A stretch of DNA of 64,000 nt from Geomonas edaphica (GCF_004917075.1 NZ_SSYB01000005.1:248001-312000), one strand, 5' to 3'; positions 47,995 through 57,954 are shown, counted from the stretch's first letter. Numbers and translations: made by a program. The notes: generated by a model not told the origin, from the sequence alone.

Positions 47995-49254
47995 TTATTC
48001 CGACGCCGTTTCCCGTTCCGCCGCGCGCAGTGCTGCCACCCGCGCCGCCGCCGGCGGGTGGCTGTAGTAGAACCACGCGTAGAACGGATGCGGATGCAGG
48101 TTGGAGAGGTTTTCCTTGGAGAGTTTGACAAGGGCTGAGGCGAGCGCACCTGGAGTGCCGGAAAGTGCGGTGGCGAAACGATCCGCCTCCCACTCGTTGC
48201 GGCGCGAAAGCCATGCTCCGAACGGAGTGAGCGGGAAAGAGACGAGCGAGAACAGGAAACTCACCATGAGGATCTGCGCCATGAAGGATGCCTCGTTAAG
48301 CCTAAAGAGCGCGGGAAGACCACCCCAGCCGAGCATCTGGTGCACCAGGAAAAATAGTGCAAGCGCCCCTGCCTCCATGAGCACCAGGCGCTTCCAGATG
48401 TGCCCCTTTTTCCAGTGTCCGGCCTCGTGCGCAAGGATAGCGAGCACCTCGGGGCGGTCCATCTGCTTGAGGAGCGTGTCGTACAGCACGATCCTTTTCA
48501 CCCTGCCGATGCCGGTGAAGTAGGCGTTGGAGTGAAGGCTGCGGCGCGAGGCGTCCATCTGCTGGACGTCCTTCACGCGCAGGCCGGTTCTTTCGAGCAT
48601 CCGCCTGATCTCCTCGGCAAGCTCCTCGTCCTTGAGCGGCTCAAACTTTGAGAAGAGCGGCTCGATGAGGTACGGCGAGATGTAGATCATCGTGATGGAA
48701 AAGAGAGCGAAGAAGGCCCAGACCCAAAGCCACCACATATCGGGGGAGTGTTCGACGAGCAGAAGGGCCGCCGAGATGACGATACTGGTAATGACCGCAG
48801 AGATAAGGGTGGATTTGAAGAAGTCGGAGAGCCAGATGCCAGCGGTGGTGGTGTTGAAACCGAAGCTTCTCTCCAACTGGAAGGTGCGGTAAAGCGAGAA
48901 GGGGATCTCGAGGAACTCCTGCACGATGGTGAGCACCAGCATGAAGAGAACCCCACGCAAAAAGAAGGAGCCGGTCAACGACCCGATCCAGGCGTCGTAA
49001 AGCGGCAGTAGCGGGGTGAACATGAAGAGCAGCAAAAAAGCGCTGTCGAAGATGGATTCGATGAGCGCGAGCCTGCTCTGCGCGAAGGTGTAGCTAGACG
49101 ATTTTGCCAGGGCGTCCGCGTCGATCGCGTCCTCGAACCCCTCCGGGACCGTGGTGCCGTAACGCTTCAGGTGGCCCAGGTTCATAAAGCGCAGCAGGCA
49201 TACCGCGGCGAAACGACAGAAGTAGAGTGCTATCAATAGCGAGGTGGTCGACAT
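47995..49254 (-). CDS. M48 family membrane metallopeptidase (Ste24-like)
   Basis: A 419-residue integral membrane protease with about six hydrophobic segments. The zinc motif is LAILAHEAGHWKKGH at about residue 275 and the third ligand Glu lies in RRNEWEADRFA. The N-terminal half matches the CAAX prenyl protease 1 fold (FGFNTTTAGIWLSDF). Bacterial members act in membrane protein quality control, although the eukaryotic relatives cut prenylated peptides. It ends 88 bp upstream of glgA. Confidence 0.9.
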   Translation of the reverse strand: MSTTSLLIALYFCRFAAVCLLRFMNLGHLKRYGTTVPEGFEDAIDADALAKSSSYTFAQSRLALIESIFDSAFLLLFMFTPLLPLYDAWIGSLTGSFFLRGVLFMLVLTIVQEFLEIPFSLYRTFQLERSFGFNTTTAGIWLSDFFKSTLISAVITSIVISAALLLVEHSPDMWWLWVWAFFALFSITMIYISPYLIEPLFSKFEPLKDEELAEEIRRMLERTGLRVKDVQQMDASRRSLHSNAYFTGIGRVKRIVLYDTLLKQMDRPEVLAILAHEAGHWKKGHIWKRLVLMEAGALALFFLVHQMLGWGGLPALFRLNEASFMAQILMVSFLFSLVSFPLTPFGAWLSRRNEWEADRFATALSGTPGALASALVKLSKENLSNLHPHPFYAWFYYSHPPAAARVAALRAAERETASE

Positions 49255-49302
49255 TGGTCTGTATCCCTGTCCCGAGTCCCGGAAAGATTTTTGTCCACGA
49301 TC

Positions 49303-49333
49303 AAAAAAGGCCCTCCGCGAAACGGAGGGCCTT
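49303..49333 (-). terminator. Terminator of the OB-fold protein gene
   Basis: AGGCCCTCCG and complement with a 5-nt loop (TTTCG on the minus strand), followed by six Ts, 25 bp after the stop. Confidence 0.88.
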
Positions 49334-49357
49334 TGCCGGTGCGTGTAGCGCGCGGCG

Positions 49358-50206
49358 TCACTTCATCACGATACCCTTCTCGATGATCGCGGTGTACTTG
49401 TAGCCGCCGCCAAAGTCCTTGTCCTTGGCGAGGGTGCCGGTAACGGTGATGATATCCCCTTCTTCGGCGTTGTCGTTGGTGGTCACCACGAGATCGTTGG
49501 TTTTTTTGTTGTCACTGCCGGTGCCGTCCTGCAGGTGCACCCAGTTCCTGTTCATGATGGAAGCTGCGACCTTGACGACCTGGCCGCGGACCACCACCTG
49601 CTTGCCGTCCAGGGCGGCACGCTTGGAGAAGATCTCCTCGACGGTGTAGGCGTTGGCGCCGTTTGCCTTTTCAACTTTGATCTTGTCGCCAGGGGCCGCC
49701 TTCTTCGCCTCCTTCTGGGCAGGCTTGGCCGCGGCGGTGGCGGTAACATCCGGTGCGTTGCAGAACAGGATGGTGTCGAACTTGCGGTTCAGCGTCTTGC
49801 TCTGGAAGTTGGTCATCGGCATGCAGTTGTGGAAGGAGAGGTTCTCGCCCACGCGGGTCTCGAGGACCGGATAGGCAACCCAGGTCTTGGTGCCGTTGGA
49901 CTCGAGGTTGGCGTAGGTATACCCCCCGGCGTTCATGGTTTCGACGACCTTGCCGGCAGTGTTGGGGTTTGCTTCCGGGGTGCCCGGAGCAGGGGTTCCC
50001 GCCATCATCATGCTGTGCCCGCTCTTCTGCATGGACTTGCTGATAGCCTCGGCTTTCTTCGCCATTGCATCAGCCGCGGCGGGGGCGGTGGCTGCTTCTA
50101 CTTTGGTATCCGCCTTTTCAGGCGCTTTGGGTGCGTCAGCACAGGTTCCAGCGACGGGCAGTGCCAGGGTTACGAGGACCGACATAATAGTTGAATAACG
50201 CTTCAT
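49358..50206 (-). CDS. Secreted OB-fold (NrfJ-like) protein
   Basis: 282 residues. A signal peptide (MKRYSTIMSVLVTLALPVAG) precedes a low-complexity Ala/Lys region. A middle domain contains GKVVETMNAGGYTYANLE and a FHNCMPM segment. A Pro/Lys linker follows, then an OB-fold domain (YTVEEIFSKRAALDGKQVVVRGQVVKV, NWVHLQDGTG, DIITVTGTLA). The GGYTY repeat and OB-fold resemble NrfJ and related periplasmic proteins linked to cytochrome maturation, so a role in c-type cytochrome or metal handling is possible but unproven. GGAG lies 7 nt before the ATG at 50206. Confidence 0.72.
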   Translation of the reverse strand: MKRYSTIMSVLVTLALPVAGTCADAPKAPEKADTKVEAATAPAAADAMAKKAEAISKSMQKSGHSMMMAGTPAPGTPEANPNTAGKVVETMNAGGYTYANLESNGTKTWVAYPVLETRVGENLSFHNCMPMTNFQSKTLNRKFDTILFCNAPDVTATAAAKPAQKEAKKAAPGDKIKVEKANGANAYTVEEIFSKRAALDGKQVVVRGQVVKVAASIMNRNWVHLQDGTGSDNKKTNDLVVTTNDNAEEGDIITVTGTLAKDKDFGGGYKYTAIIEKGIVMK

Positions 50207-50320
50207 TGAAAGACTCCCCGATCGAGATGCCGCGCAAGCGGCGCAAAACTGCAGCTTTGCGCCGCGTACCATAGCAGCTTCACCGCAAAATAGCAATTTG
50301 TTAGTTTTTGCTTAATGTAT

Positions 50321-52915
50321 TCACCGCTCTCTGGTGATGGTTAGACTGTCGCCATCAGGCGCCAGATCGACCCGAACCACGTCGCCAGGACCGAATTTCC
50401 CTTCGAGCAGCATGAGGGCCAGCGGGTCCTGGATCTTACGCTGCAGGGCACGCTTCAGCGGGCGGGCGCCGTAGGCAGGATCGTACCCTTCGCGCGCCAG
50501 GAACTCTTTGGCCTGGTCGGTGACCTCGAGACCAATGCTGCGCTCCTCGAGTCGCCGGACGAGGGCGTTCAACTGGATCGAGACGATTTCCTTGATCCGT
50601 TCGAGTGGCAGGGCGTGGTAGATGACGATCTCGTCCACCCGGTTCAGGAATTCCGGCTTGAAGGCCTCCCTGAGCGTCTCCATCACCTCGCTTTGCATCC
50701 TCGCGTAGTCGGTGGCGCCGTACTGCTGGATCCACTGCGAGCCCAAGTTGCTGGTCATGATGATCACCGAGTTCTTGAAATCGACCGTCCTTCCCTGCCC
50801 GTCGGTAAGCCGTCCGTCGTCGAGGATCTGCAGGAAGACGTTGAACACCTCCGGATGGGCCTTCTCGATCTCATCGAAGAGCACTATGCAATAGGGGCGG
50901 CGCCGTACCGCCTCGGTCAGCTGTCCCCCCTCCTCATAGCCCACGTATCCCGGCGGAGCGCCAATGAGACGGGCAACGGTGTGCTTCTCCTGGTATTCGC
51001 TCATGTCGATGCGCACGATGGCCTGGTCGTCGTCGAAGAGAAACGATGCGAGCGCACGTGCCGTCTCGGTCTTGCCGACGCCGGTTGGTCCCAGGAAGAT
51101 GAAGGATCCGATGGGGCGGTTCGGGTCGGAGAGGCCGCTTCTCGCTCGGCGCACCGCGTTTGCCACGAGGGTGAGCGCCTCGTCCTGCCCGACGACCCTG
51201 CTTTTCAGGCGTTCTTCCATGCGTACGAGCTTCTCGCTTTCGGTTTCTAGCATGCGGTTCACCGGGATGCCGGTCCACTTTGCGACCACCTCGGCCACCA
51301 TCTCGGCGTCGACCTCCTCGGGGAGCATCTTCCCTTCCTTCTGGATCGCCTCGAGGGTGAGCCGCTTGTCCTCCATCTCCTTCTCGATAGCCGGGATCTC
51401 GCCGTAGCGGATCTCCGCGGTGCGCGCGAGAAGCCCGTCGCGTTCGGCACGTTTCGCCTCCTCGACCTTCTCCTCCCTGCGCTCCTTGAGGTTGCCCAGC
51501 TCCTTCAGGATGCTGGTTTCCCGCTGCCAGTGGTCATGCAGTTCGGCGGACTGCTCTTTGAGGGTACTGAGCTCCTCTTCCAGTTTTTTCAGGCGGTCCA
51601 GCGCCTTCGCGTCCTTCTCGCGGAGCATGGCCTGGCGCTCGATCTCCAACTGGATGACGCGGCGGTCGATCTCGTCGATTTCGGTCGGTTTGGAGTCGAT
51701 CTCGATCCTGAGCCGGGACGCGGCCTCGTCGATGAGGTCGATCGCCTTGTCCGGGAGGAAGCGGTCAGTGATGTAGCGGTCCGAGAGGGTCGCCGCTGCG
51801 ATGAGCGCCGAGTCCTTGATGCGGATCTTGTGGTAGTTCTCGTATTTCTCCTTGAGGCCGCGCAGGATGGAGATGGTCTCCTCGACGCTCGGCTCCCCGG
51901 CGAACACCTGCTGGAAGCGGCGCTCGAGTGCCGCGTCCTTTTCGATGTGTTTCCGGTACTCGTTCAGCGTCGTGGCGCCGATGCAGTGCAGCTCGCCGCG
52001 GGCAAGGGCGGGCTTCAGCATGTTGGAGGCGTCCAGGGCGCCTTCGGCTGCTCCAGCACCGACCAGGGTATGCATCTCGTCTATGAAGAGGATGATCCTC
52101 CCCTCGGAGCGCGCCACCTCCTTGATGACCGCCTTCAGCCGCTCCTCGAACTCGCCGCGGTACTTGGCGCCCGCGATGAGAGCCCCCATGTCGAGCGCCA
52201 TGATGACCTTGTCCTTCAGCGTCTCCGGGACGTCGCCGGAGACGATGCGCTGGGCGAGCCCCTCGGCGATGGCGGTCTTGCCGACGCCAGGCTCGCCGAT
52301 CAGTACCGGGTTGTTCTTGGTCCGGCGCGACAGCACCTGGAGCACACGGCGGATTTCGTCATCGCGGCCGATCACCGGGTCGAGCTTCCCCTGGCGGGCC
52401 AGGTCGGTGAGGTCGCGGCAGTATTTTGCGAGTGCCTGGTATTTCTGCTCCGGGTCCTGCTCGTTGACCGCCTCGCCGCCGCGCAGTTCCTTGAGCGCGG
52501 CGAGTATGCCGTCGCGGGTCACCCCGTTCTGGCTTAAGAGCCTTCCGCTTGGGGTGTCCTTGGACGCGACCAGCGCCAGCAAAAGGTGTTCGGTCGAGAC
52601 GAAGGCGTCGTGCATCCCGTCCGCTTCCTTCTGGGCCTGATCGAGGACGCGGTTCAAAGCGGCCGAGAGCCCGACCTGAGCGCCGCCGGTCACCTTGGGT
52701 AGACGCTTGAGCACTTCGTCCACGCTTTCACGCAGGCGCGGTAGAGGAGCGCCGATCTTCTTGATGAGATCGGGGACGAAGCCCCCTTCCTGGTCGATCA
52801 GGGCCAGCAGAAGGTGTTCGGCTTCTATCCCGGGAGCCGACATGGCGAGGGCGTTTTCGTGCGCAGTCGCGATCGCTTCCTGGGTCTTTACGGTCATTTT
52901 CTCGGGTCTAATCAT
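50321..52915 (-). CDS. clpB: ATP-dependent disaggregase ClpB
   Basis: 864 residues, the normal ClpB length. A Clp N domain (1-150) is followed by AAA+ domain 1 with Walker [14 protein letters not shown], a long coiled-coil M domain (about 400-530, Glu/Lys/Arg-rich), AAA+ domain 2 with [14 protein letters not shown], and a D2-small domain. Presence of the M domain and lack of a ClpP-docking loop separate it from ClpA/ClpC. It works with DnaK to dissolve aggregates. AGGAGG lies 7 nt before the ATG, and a heat-shock type promoter lies 26 bp upstream. Confidence 0.97.
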   Translation of the reverse strand: MIRPEKMTVKTQEAIATAHENALAMSAPGIEAEHLLLALIDQEGGFVPDLIKKIGAPLPRLRESVDEVLKRLPKVTGGAQVGLSAALNRVLDQAQKEADGMHDAFVSTEHLLLALVASKDTPSGRLLSQNGVTRDGILAALKELRGGEAVNEQDPEQKYQALAKYCRDLTDLARQGKLDPVIGRDDEIRRVLQVLSRRTKNNPVLIGEPGVGKTAIAEGLAQRIVSGDVPETLKDKVIMALDMGALIAGAKYRGEFEERLKAVIKEVARSEGRIILFIDEMHTLVGAGAAEGALDASNMLKPALARGELHCIGATTLNEYRKHIEKDAALERRFQQVFAGEPSVEETISILRGLKEKYENYHKIRIKDSALIAAATLSDRYITDRFLPDKAIDLIDEAASRLRIEIDSKPTEIDEIDRRVIQLEIERQAMLREKDAKALDRLKKLEEELSTLKEQSAELHDHWQRETSILKELGNLKERREEKVEEAKRAERDGLLARTAEIRYGEIPAIEKEMEDKRLTLEAIQKEGKMLPEEVDAEMVAEVVAKWTGIPVNRMLETESEKLVRMEERLKSRVVGQDEALTLVANAVRRARSGLSDPNRPIGSFIFLGPTGVGKTETARALASFLFDDDQAIVRIDMSEYQEKHTVARLIGAPPGYVGYEEGGQLTEAVRRRPYCIVLFDEIEKAHPEVFNVFLQILDDGRLTDGQGRTVDFKNSVIIMTSNLGSQWIQQYGATDYARMQSEVMETLREAFKPEFLNRVDEIVIYHALPLERIKEIVSIQLNALVRRLEERSIGLEVTDQAKEFLAREGYDPAYGARPLKRALQRKIQDPLALMLLEGKFGPGDVVRVDLAPDGDSLTITRER

Positions 52916-52940
52916 GGGGTTGCCTCCTAAGTCTTAGAAG

Positions 52941-52970
52941 AAGATAGGGAGGGGAGTGTTGTGTGTCAAG
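52941..52970 (-). promoter_or_regulatory. Heat-shock (sigma-32 type) promoter of clpB
   Basis: On the minus strand CTTGACA, 14 bp, then CCCTATCT, close to the sigma-32 consensus (CTTGAAA, 13-17 bp, CCCATNT). The same bases also read as TTGACA-N17-TATCTT for sigma-70. rpoH itself is 2 kb away in this window. Confidence 0.7.
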
Positions 52971-53154
52971 GCAGGGCGCAGCTTTTAAGTGTCGTCGCGG
53001 CGGGCGAGCGATGTGGCTCTGCCCGTGGCAAGGCTTGTAGTGCGCGACAAGATATGGCATTATCCGGCGGGCGGTGGCAGCTTTCAGCGGCGCACCGCTG
53101 GCGCGCAATGGTTTGCACGGCTAATGACGCTGTGGTGCCTGCTGGGGAGAAACG

Positions 53155-53721
53155 TTGGCAAAGTTCACGGGCAAAAATACGGGCAGGGAGGTCGAGGGCG
53201 ATCCGGAGACCGAGGCGGAGTTGCATGCACACGCCGAGGACGATCTGGATGACGACCTGGACTGGGCTGCCGATGAAAATCTTTTCTACGGCGAGGATCC
53301 CAACGCATCTTTCGACGAGGAACCGGACGACGCCGAGGAGTTGGTGTGGGACGCGGAAGAATTAGCCAAACCGGTCGTAGCCACTCCCGGATGCGCGGTC
53401 AGCTTCTTCGCGGACAACAAGCGTCACCACGGCCTTTGTCTCGCGGTAATCGGTGACGAGGTGCTCCTGGAGCATAAAGACGCGACGCGCTGCTTCCTCT
53501 TCATCGCCAGAATAAAGGAGATCGTGCCGCGTCTTCGTCGTGGCGTGGTTTCCGCCACCATAACCGTCGACTCGCTCAAGCGGTGCCGTTACCGTTCCGT
53601 TCCGAAAAAATGGCTCCAGGAGATGATCCGGACCGGCCAGTCATGGAAGGGGCTCGAGGGCGCCGGCAAAACTGCGCCGCCTCCCGGCGAGCTGCTGCAC
53701 GGGCAGATGGACCTCTTTTGA
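53155..53721 (+). CDS. Hypothetical protein with acidic N-terminus
   Basis: 188 residues. Residues 15-75 are extremely Asp/Glu-rich (AEDDLDDDLDWAADENLF), then comes a small mixed alpha/beta domain with VSFFADNKRHHGLCLAVIGD and EVLLEHKDATRCFLFI, and a basic C-terminal part. The start is a TTG at 53155 with GGAG 5 nt upstream; no ATG is close. Similar low-complexity acidic N-termini occur in DNA-mimic or nucleoid-associated proteins, but no family is recognised. It is divergent from clpB and ends in a terminator. Confidence 0.6.
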   Translation: MAKFTGKNTGREVEGDPETEAELHAHAEDDLDDDLDWAADENLFYGEDPNASFDEEPDDAEELVWDAEELAKPVVATPGCAVSFFADNKRHHGLCLAVIGDEVLLEHKDATRCFLFIARIKEIVPRLRRGVVSATITVDSLKRCRYRSVPKKWLQEMIRTGQSWKGLEGAGKTAPPPGELLHGQMDLF

Positions 53722-53765
53722 TGCGGAGCAGGTGACGAGGCGGGAGAGGGGACGAGGACTAAATT

Positions 53766-53807
53766 AAAAAAGGGGACAGGCTCCGTAAAGGTGCCTGTCC
53801 CCTTTTT
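53766..53807. terminator. Bidirectional terminator between hypothetical gene and ilvE
   Basis: AAGGGGACAGGC and complement, 12 bp, with an 11-nt loop, flanked by A- and T-runs so it works in both directions. Confidence 0.85.
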
Positions 53808-53825
53808 GTCTGTTTGAGCTCGGCT

Positions 53826-54899
53826 CTATTTGACCTTGGTGATCCAGCCGAACTTGTCTTCTATCTTGCCGGTCTGGATGCCGGTCAAGGTGTCGTACAG
53901 CTTCTGGGTGTGCTTGCCGACGCCGCCGTTGCCGACCTGAACCGTCTCGTCTGCGTAGCACAGCGTCCCTACCGGGGTGACCACGGCGGCGGTGCCGCTG
54001 CCGAAGGCCTCGGTGACCTTGCCGCTCTTCAGGTCCTGCATGAGTTCGTTCACGTCGATCTTGCGCTCCTCGACCTTGAGTCCGAGGGATTTTGCGATGG
54101 TGATCACGGAGTCGCGGGTGATGCCGCGCAGGATGCTCCCTTCGAGCGGCGCGGTGACGATGGTGTCGCCGTAGGCGAAGAACATGTTCATCGAGCCTAC
54201 TTCTTCGATGTAGCGCTTATGTACGCCGTCCAGCCAGAGCACCTGGTCGTACCCCTTTTTCTTCGCCTCGAGGCCCGCCTTGAGCGAACTCGCGTAGTTG
54301 CCGCCGGTCTTCGCCTCGCCGGTGCCACCGGGGGCCGCGCGGACGTATTTGTCCTCGACCATGATCTTGACCGGGTTGAAGCCGGCTGCGTAGTAGGCGC
54401 CCACCGGGGATAGGATGACGTAGAAGTAGTAGTGGTCCGAGGGCTTGATGCCGACGTGAGGCTCGACGGCGATCATGGCGGGACGGATGTAGAGCGAGGT
54501 ACCTTCCGAGCCGGGAACCCAGGCGCTCTCGAGGGCTACCAACTGCTCGATCCCTTTCACGAAGAGTTCTTCCGGGATCTCAGGCATGCAGAGCCTTTCG
54601 GCGGAGTGGTTGAAGCGGCGGGCGTTCATCTCCGGGCGGAACAGGGCGATGGTGCCGTCTTCCCACTTGTAGGCCTTGAGCCCCTCGAAGATCTCCTGCG
54701 CGTAGTGTAAAACGAGCGCAGCCGGGTCAATCTGGAACGGCTCGTACTTCTTGATGCGCGCGTCGACCCATCCCTGACCCGCTTTCCACTCGACCAGCAG
54801 CATGTAATCGGTAAAGATCCTGCCGAAGCCGAGCTGCGACTCGTCGGTATACTTGGCCTTCTTCTCCCCCTCGCTAATCGGTACTATCCTGATCTCCAT
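53826..54899 (-). CDS. ilvE: Branched-chain amino acid aminotransferase
   Basis: 357 residues, class IV PLP enzyme of the long BCAT2/IlvE type. The PLP lysine is in LDGVHKRYIEEVGSMNMF, with GTSLYIRPAMIAVE and GSGTAAVVTPVG as substrate and phosphate-binding regions. It transfers amino groups between glutamate and the keto acids of Leu, Ile and Val in the cytoplasm. GGAGG lies 9 nt before the ATG. It appears monocistronic and divergent from rpoH. Confidence 0.95.
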   Translation of the reverse strand: MEIRIVPISEGEKKAKYTDESQLGFGRIFTDYMLLVEWKAGQGWVDARIKKYEPFQIDPAALVLHYAQEIFEGLKAYKWEDGTIALFRPEMNARRFNHSAERLCMPEIPEELFVKGIEQLVALESAWVPGSEGTSLYIRPAMIAVEPHVGIKPSDHYYFYVILSPVGAYYAAGFNPVKIMVEDKYVRAAPGGTGEAKTGGNYASSLKAGLEAKKKGYDQVLWLDGVHKRYIEEVGSMNMFFAYGDTIVTAPLEGSILRGITRDSVITIAKSLGLKVEERKIDVNELMQDLKSGKVTEAFGSGTAAVVTPVGTLCYADETVQVGNGGVGKHTQKLYDTLTGIQTGKIEDKFGWITKVK

Positions 54900-55014
54900 G
54901 TGGCAAAACCTCCGGTTTTTCGGCGCCAGGCGTCGCTTATTCGATCTTTTCGTTTACCACATTAGCGGCGGACCACGCAAGCAATTTAACCCCCGCAAAT
55001 CGCCGGGCATCCCC

Positions 55015-55043
55015 TTGATTTTTTACCTGCCCCTTGTTATATT
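55015..55043 (+). promoter_or_regulatory. Sigma-70 promoter of rpoH
   Basis: TTGATT (55015-55020), a 17-bp spacer and TATATT (55038-55043). The CIRCE operator begins 1 bp after the -10 box. Confidence 0.8.
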
Positions 55044-55044
55044 G

Positions 55045-55071
55045 TTAGCGCTCACGAGTGGAGAGTGCTAA
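55045..55071 (+). promoter_or_regulatory. CIRCE operator (HrcA binding site) upstream of rpoH
   Basis: TTAGCGCTC-N9-GAGTGCTAA differs from the CIRCE consensus (TTAGCACTC-N9-GAGTGCTAA) by one base. It covers the expected transcription start of rpoH, so HrcA should repress the heat-shock sigma factor, a control described in Geobacter. Confidence 0.92.
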
Positions 55072-55113
55072 CACGACGCACGAAAAAAGCAGCTCACAAG
55101 GGAGAGATGAACC

Positions 55114-55968
55114 ATGACACACACCATGCCGGTACCTGTAGACAGCCTTACCCTGTACCTCTCGGAGATCAACCGATTCCCGCTTCTGTCGGCGGACGAG
55201 GAGATGGATCTGGCCTGCCGGTTCCGCAACGAAGGCGATCTGGAGGCGGCCCACAGGCTGATCACCGCCAACCTGCGCTTCGTCGTGAAGATAGCCGGGG
55301 AGTACCGCTCCTACGGGATGAAGATGCTGGACCTGATCCAGGAAGGGAACATCGGCCTCATGATGGCCGTGCGTAAGTTCGATCCATCCAAGGGGGTTCG
55401 CCTCATCTCCTACGCCGTCTGGTGGATCAGGGCCTATATCCAGAACCACATCATTTCCGCCTGGAGCCTGTTGAAGATCGGGACCACCCAGGCGCAGAGA
55501 AAGCTCTTTTTCAAGCTGAACCAGGCCAAGCAGGCGATCGCCCAGATGACCGGCGAAGGTGACCTGCACGCGGCCGCCCTGTCTCTCGACGTGAAGGATT
55601 CCGAGGCTCAGGAGATGGAGCAGCGTCTGAGAGGCGAGCTCTCGCTCGACGTCGAGATGTTCGAAGGGGAGGGGGGTACTTTCCTGGAAAGCCTGCCGGA
55701 CCAGCGCCAGAACCAGGAGGAGATGCTGGCCGAGCGGCAGGAGGCCACCATGCTCGAGCAGACGGTGGCAAGCGCCCTCGAGCACCTGAACGAGAAGGAG
55801 CGTTTCGTGATTGAGCAGCGGGTCGCCGCTGAGAACCCGCTGACCCTCCAGGAGATCGCGGACCACTTCTCCATCTCCAGGGAGCGCGTGCGCCAGATCG
55901 AGGAGGGTGCGCTCAAGAAGATGAAGCGTTTCCTGACCCCGCTGGTCGTGGAAGCGCAGGCGGCCTGA
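55114..55968 (+). CDS. rpoH: Heat-shock sigma factor RpoH
   Basis: 284 residues of a group 3 sigma-70 factor. Region 2 contains LRFVVKIAGEYRSYG and DLIQEGNIGLMMAVRKFDP (core binding and -10 recognition), the RpoH-box area follows region 2.4 (AQRKLFFKLNQAKQAI), and region 4 has LTLQEIADHFSISRERVRQIEE for -35 recognition. It directs RNA polymerase to chaperone promoters; the clpB promoter in this window is a likely target. Its own promoter is under a CIRCE operator, linking the RpoH and HrcA circuits. Confidence 0.95.
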   Translation: MTHTMPVPVDSLTLYLSEINRFPLLSADEEMDLACRFRNEGDLEAAHRLITANLRFVVKIAGEYRSYGMKMLDLIQEGNIGLMMAVRKFDPSKGVRLISYAVWWIRAYIQNHIISAWSLLKIGTTQAQRKLFFKLNQAKQAIAQMTGEGDLHAAALSLDVKDSEAQEMEQRLRGELSLDVEMFEGEGGTFLESLPDQRQNQEEMLAERQEATMLEQTVASALEHLNEKERFVIEQRVAAENPLTLQEIADHFSISRERVRQIEEGALKKMKRFLTPLVVEAQAA

Positions 55969-55992
55969 GCCGCTTCACATGCCGTTTCGTCG

Positions 55993-56021
55993 AAAGGCGT
56001 CCCTTCCGGGACGCCTTTTTT
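55993..56021 (+). terminator. Terminator of rpoH
   Basis: AAAGGCGTCCC-TTCC-GGGACGCCTTT followed by Ts. The end of the T run overlaps the stop codon of the convergent foldase gene. Confidence 0.9.
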
Positions 56022-57039
56022 ATTGCCGGGTCACCCGCTCCACTCTCGCCCTGGCGCGCAGCTGCGCAACGTGCTCCGCCGCCAGTTTCATGGTCTTCTC
56101 CCGTTTCAACAGCTGGAAGATCTCTCCCCGCGCCTCGTCGTAGGTCTCGAGCCTTGGTGGACGTTTTTCGGTCAGCTTCAGTATGTGGTAGCCGTATGGC
56201 GTCTGGACGATGTTGCTGACCTCCCCGGGTTTCAGGGTGAAGGCCACCTGCTCGATGCGCGGGTTTGTGTCGCCCCGGCTGAAAAAACCTAGATCCCCAC
56301 CTCTAACCTTACTGGCGCAGTCGGACTGCAGCTGTGCGATGATCCCGAAATTTTCACCTTGGCGCACCCGCTGCAGCAGTTGTTCCGCCTTCTCCATGGC
56401 CTCTTTTTTGTCGCGCTCGCCGCACGGCTCCTTCACCGCAACGAGGATCTGGCTCGCCCTGACTGAGCTTCCCGTCTTGAACTTCTCCCTGTTTTCCTCG
56501 TAGAAACTCAGGGCCTCGTCCTCGCTTACGCTGACTTTCTGTCCGAACCTCGTGTCCACGAAATCGCTCACCACCAGCTCTTTTCTTACCTCCTGCTGCA
56601 AGAGCGGGAGGCTAAGCCCTGCCTCGTCGAGGCTTCTGGCAAAGGCGTCGTCGCTCGGGAGCCTGTTACGGTACTGCTCTATGCGCTGCGCCACGAGCTC
56701 GTCCAGGTTTTTCGCCGGGCTCTTCCTGGCCTCCTGGTAGAGGAGTTCCGCCGCTATCAGTTGCTCCAGCGCCTCGCGTCTTAACAGGCGAATCTCTTCG
56801 GGGCCGGTCGGCTGCACGGGACCCCTTCGTTCCAGGAGCAACTGCAGGCGGCGCTGCACCGAGCCCCGGGTGATCACCGAACCGTTCACCTTCTGAACCG
56901 GCTCGTTCGGCGCACCTTCAGGCGCAAGCAGCGAGGCCGCCTCTCCGTGCTCTTCGCGGGAGACGTCGCACGCGGTAAGGGCGAGCGAAAAAAAGGACGC
57001 GATGATCGCGGCGCGCATCGTCCTGTTGCTGAAAAACAT
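56020..57039 (-). CDS. PpiC/SurA-like peptidyl-prolyl isomerase lipoprotein
   Basis: 339 residues. The N-terminal signal has a lipobox (SLALTACD), so the mature protein is a lipoprotein. A SurA-N-like helical region (VNGSVITRGSVQRRLQLLLE... EALEQLIAAELLYQEA) is followed by a parvulin domain (ASQILVAVKEP, GGDLGFFSRGD, VQTPYGYHILKLTEKRPP). It assists folding of exported proteins, likely outer membrane or cytochrome proteins. GGAGG lies just upstream of the ATG at 57039. It is convergent with rpoH. Confidence 0.9.
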   Translation of the reverse strand: MFFSNRTMRAAIIASFFSLALTACDVSREEHGEAASLLAPEGAPNEPVQKVNGSVITRGSVQRRLQLLLERRGPVQPTGPEEIRLLRREALEQLIAAELLYQEARKSPAKNLDELVAQRIEQYRNRLPSDDAFARSLDEAGLSLPLLQQEVRKELVVSDFVDTRFGQKVSVSEDEALSFYEENREKFKTGSSVRASQILVAVKEPCGERDKKEAMEKAEQLLQRVRQGENFGIIAQLQSDCASKVRGGDLGFFSRGDTNPRIEQVAFTLKPGEVSNIVQTPYGYHILKLTEKRPPRLETYDEARGEIFQLLKREKTMKLAAEHVAQLRARARVERVTRQ

Positions 57040-57272
57040 CACTCCTCCACGCAGATCTTTCTTGACCTGTCGTGGAGAGCAAGACGCGTACCGTGGGCGG
57101 TGGTGTGTTAGAAGTAGGCGTGATTACCGCAGGTTAGCGCGGTGCAGCTGCAGGGGAGGTGTGCGCCGGTGCGGCGAAAGACGCTTTTTAGGCGAAATGA
57201 CCCATTTGGTGTGCAATGTGGTCGGTGGGTTTTCCCGCGAAGAGTGCGGGAATGCGCAGGGAGAACGGAAGG

Positions 57273-57854
57273 TCAGGCCTTGAACTTGTTCTCGGTGCCG
57301 GCACGCAGCCTTGCGATGTTCTCGTGGTGCTTGAGGATCACGATGACCGCGATGACGAACGCCATGCCGATCACTTCCCGGGGCGTGCAGGTCGCCCAGG
57401 CGAGGACGGGGATGACCGCCGCGGCGCTGATGGAGGCAAGCGACACGTAGCGCCACTTGTAAAGGACTGCGGCGAAAACGAGGATGCCGAAGAGGACGGC
57501 GAGAGGGGCGGTGCCGAGCAGGACGCCGAGTGCCGTCGCCACGCCTTTGCCACCCTTGAAGCCGAGAAAGACGGTGTAGACGTGGCCGAGAAAGGCGGCG
57601 AGGCCAATGCCGGCGATCCAGACGGGGGGAAGCCCGAGCGCCTTGGCGGCCAATACCGGGATGAGCCCCTTCAGGCAGTCGCCGAGGAGGGTCATGATGC
57701 CGAGTTTCTTGCCTGCGGTGCGGTAGACGTTGGTTGCCCCGATGTTGCCGCTGCCGCATTCTCTTATGTTGATGCCCATGCTCCGGGCCAGGAGCAGACC
57801 GGTCGGTACCGATCCGAGCAGGTACGCGCCGATGAGGAGCATTATCTCGTTCAA
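57273..57854 (-). CDS. plsY: Glycerol-3-phosphate acyltransferase PlsY
   Basis: 193 residues, a small multi-pass inner membrane enzyme. Family motifs are GSVPTGLLLAR, GSGNIGATNVYRTAG, GHVYTVFLGFKGGKGVAT and KHHENIARL. It transfers the acyl group of acyl-phosphate to glycerol-3-phosphate, the first step of phospholipid synthesis. The start is taken as TTG at 57854, where AGGAG lies 6 nt upstream; an ATG at 57842 is the alternative. A short hairpin without a T tract lies 20 bp after the stop. Confidence 0.94.
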   Translation of the reverse strand: MNEIMLLIGAYLLGSVPTGLLLARSMGINIRECGSGNIGATNVYRTAGKKLGIMTLLGDCLKGLIPVLAAKALGLPPVWIAGIGLAAFLGHVYTVFLGFKGGKGVATALGVLLGTAPLAVLFGILVFAAVLYKWRYVSLASISAAAVIPVLAWATCTPREVIGMAFVIAVIVILKHHENIARLRAGTENKFKA

Positions 57855-57954
57855 AACGTTCTCCTGAAGCTTAATGAAACAACGCGGCATCCTACAGGAT
57901 TTCAGGGAAAACTGCAAGCGGCGGGGGAAGAGCTTTCGCGCTGGGAAAGAAAAA

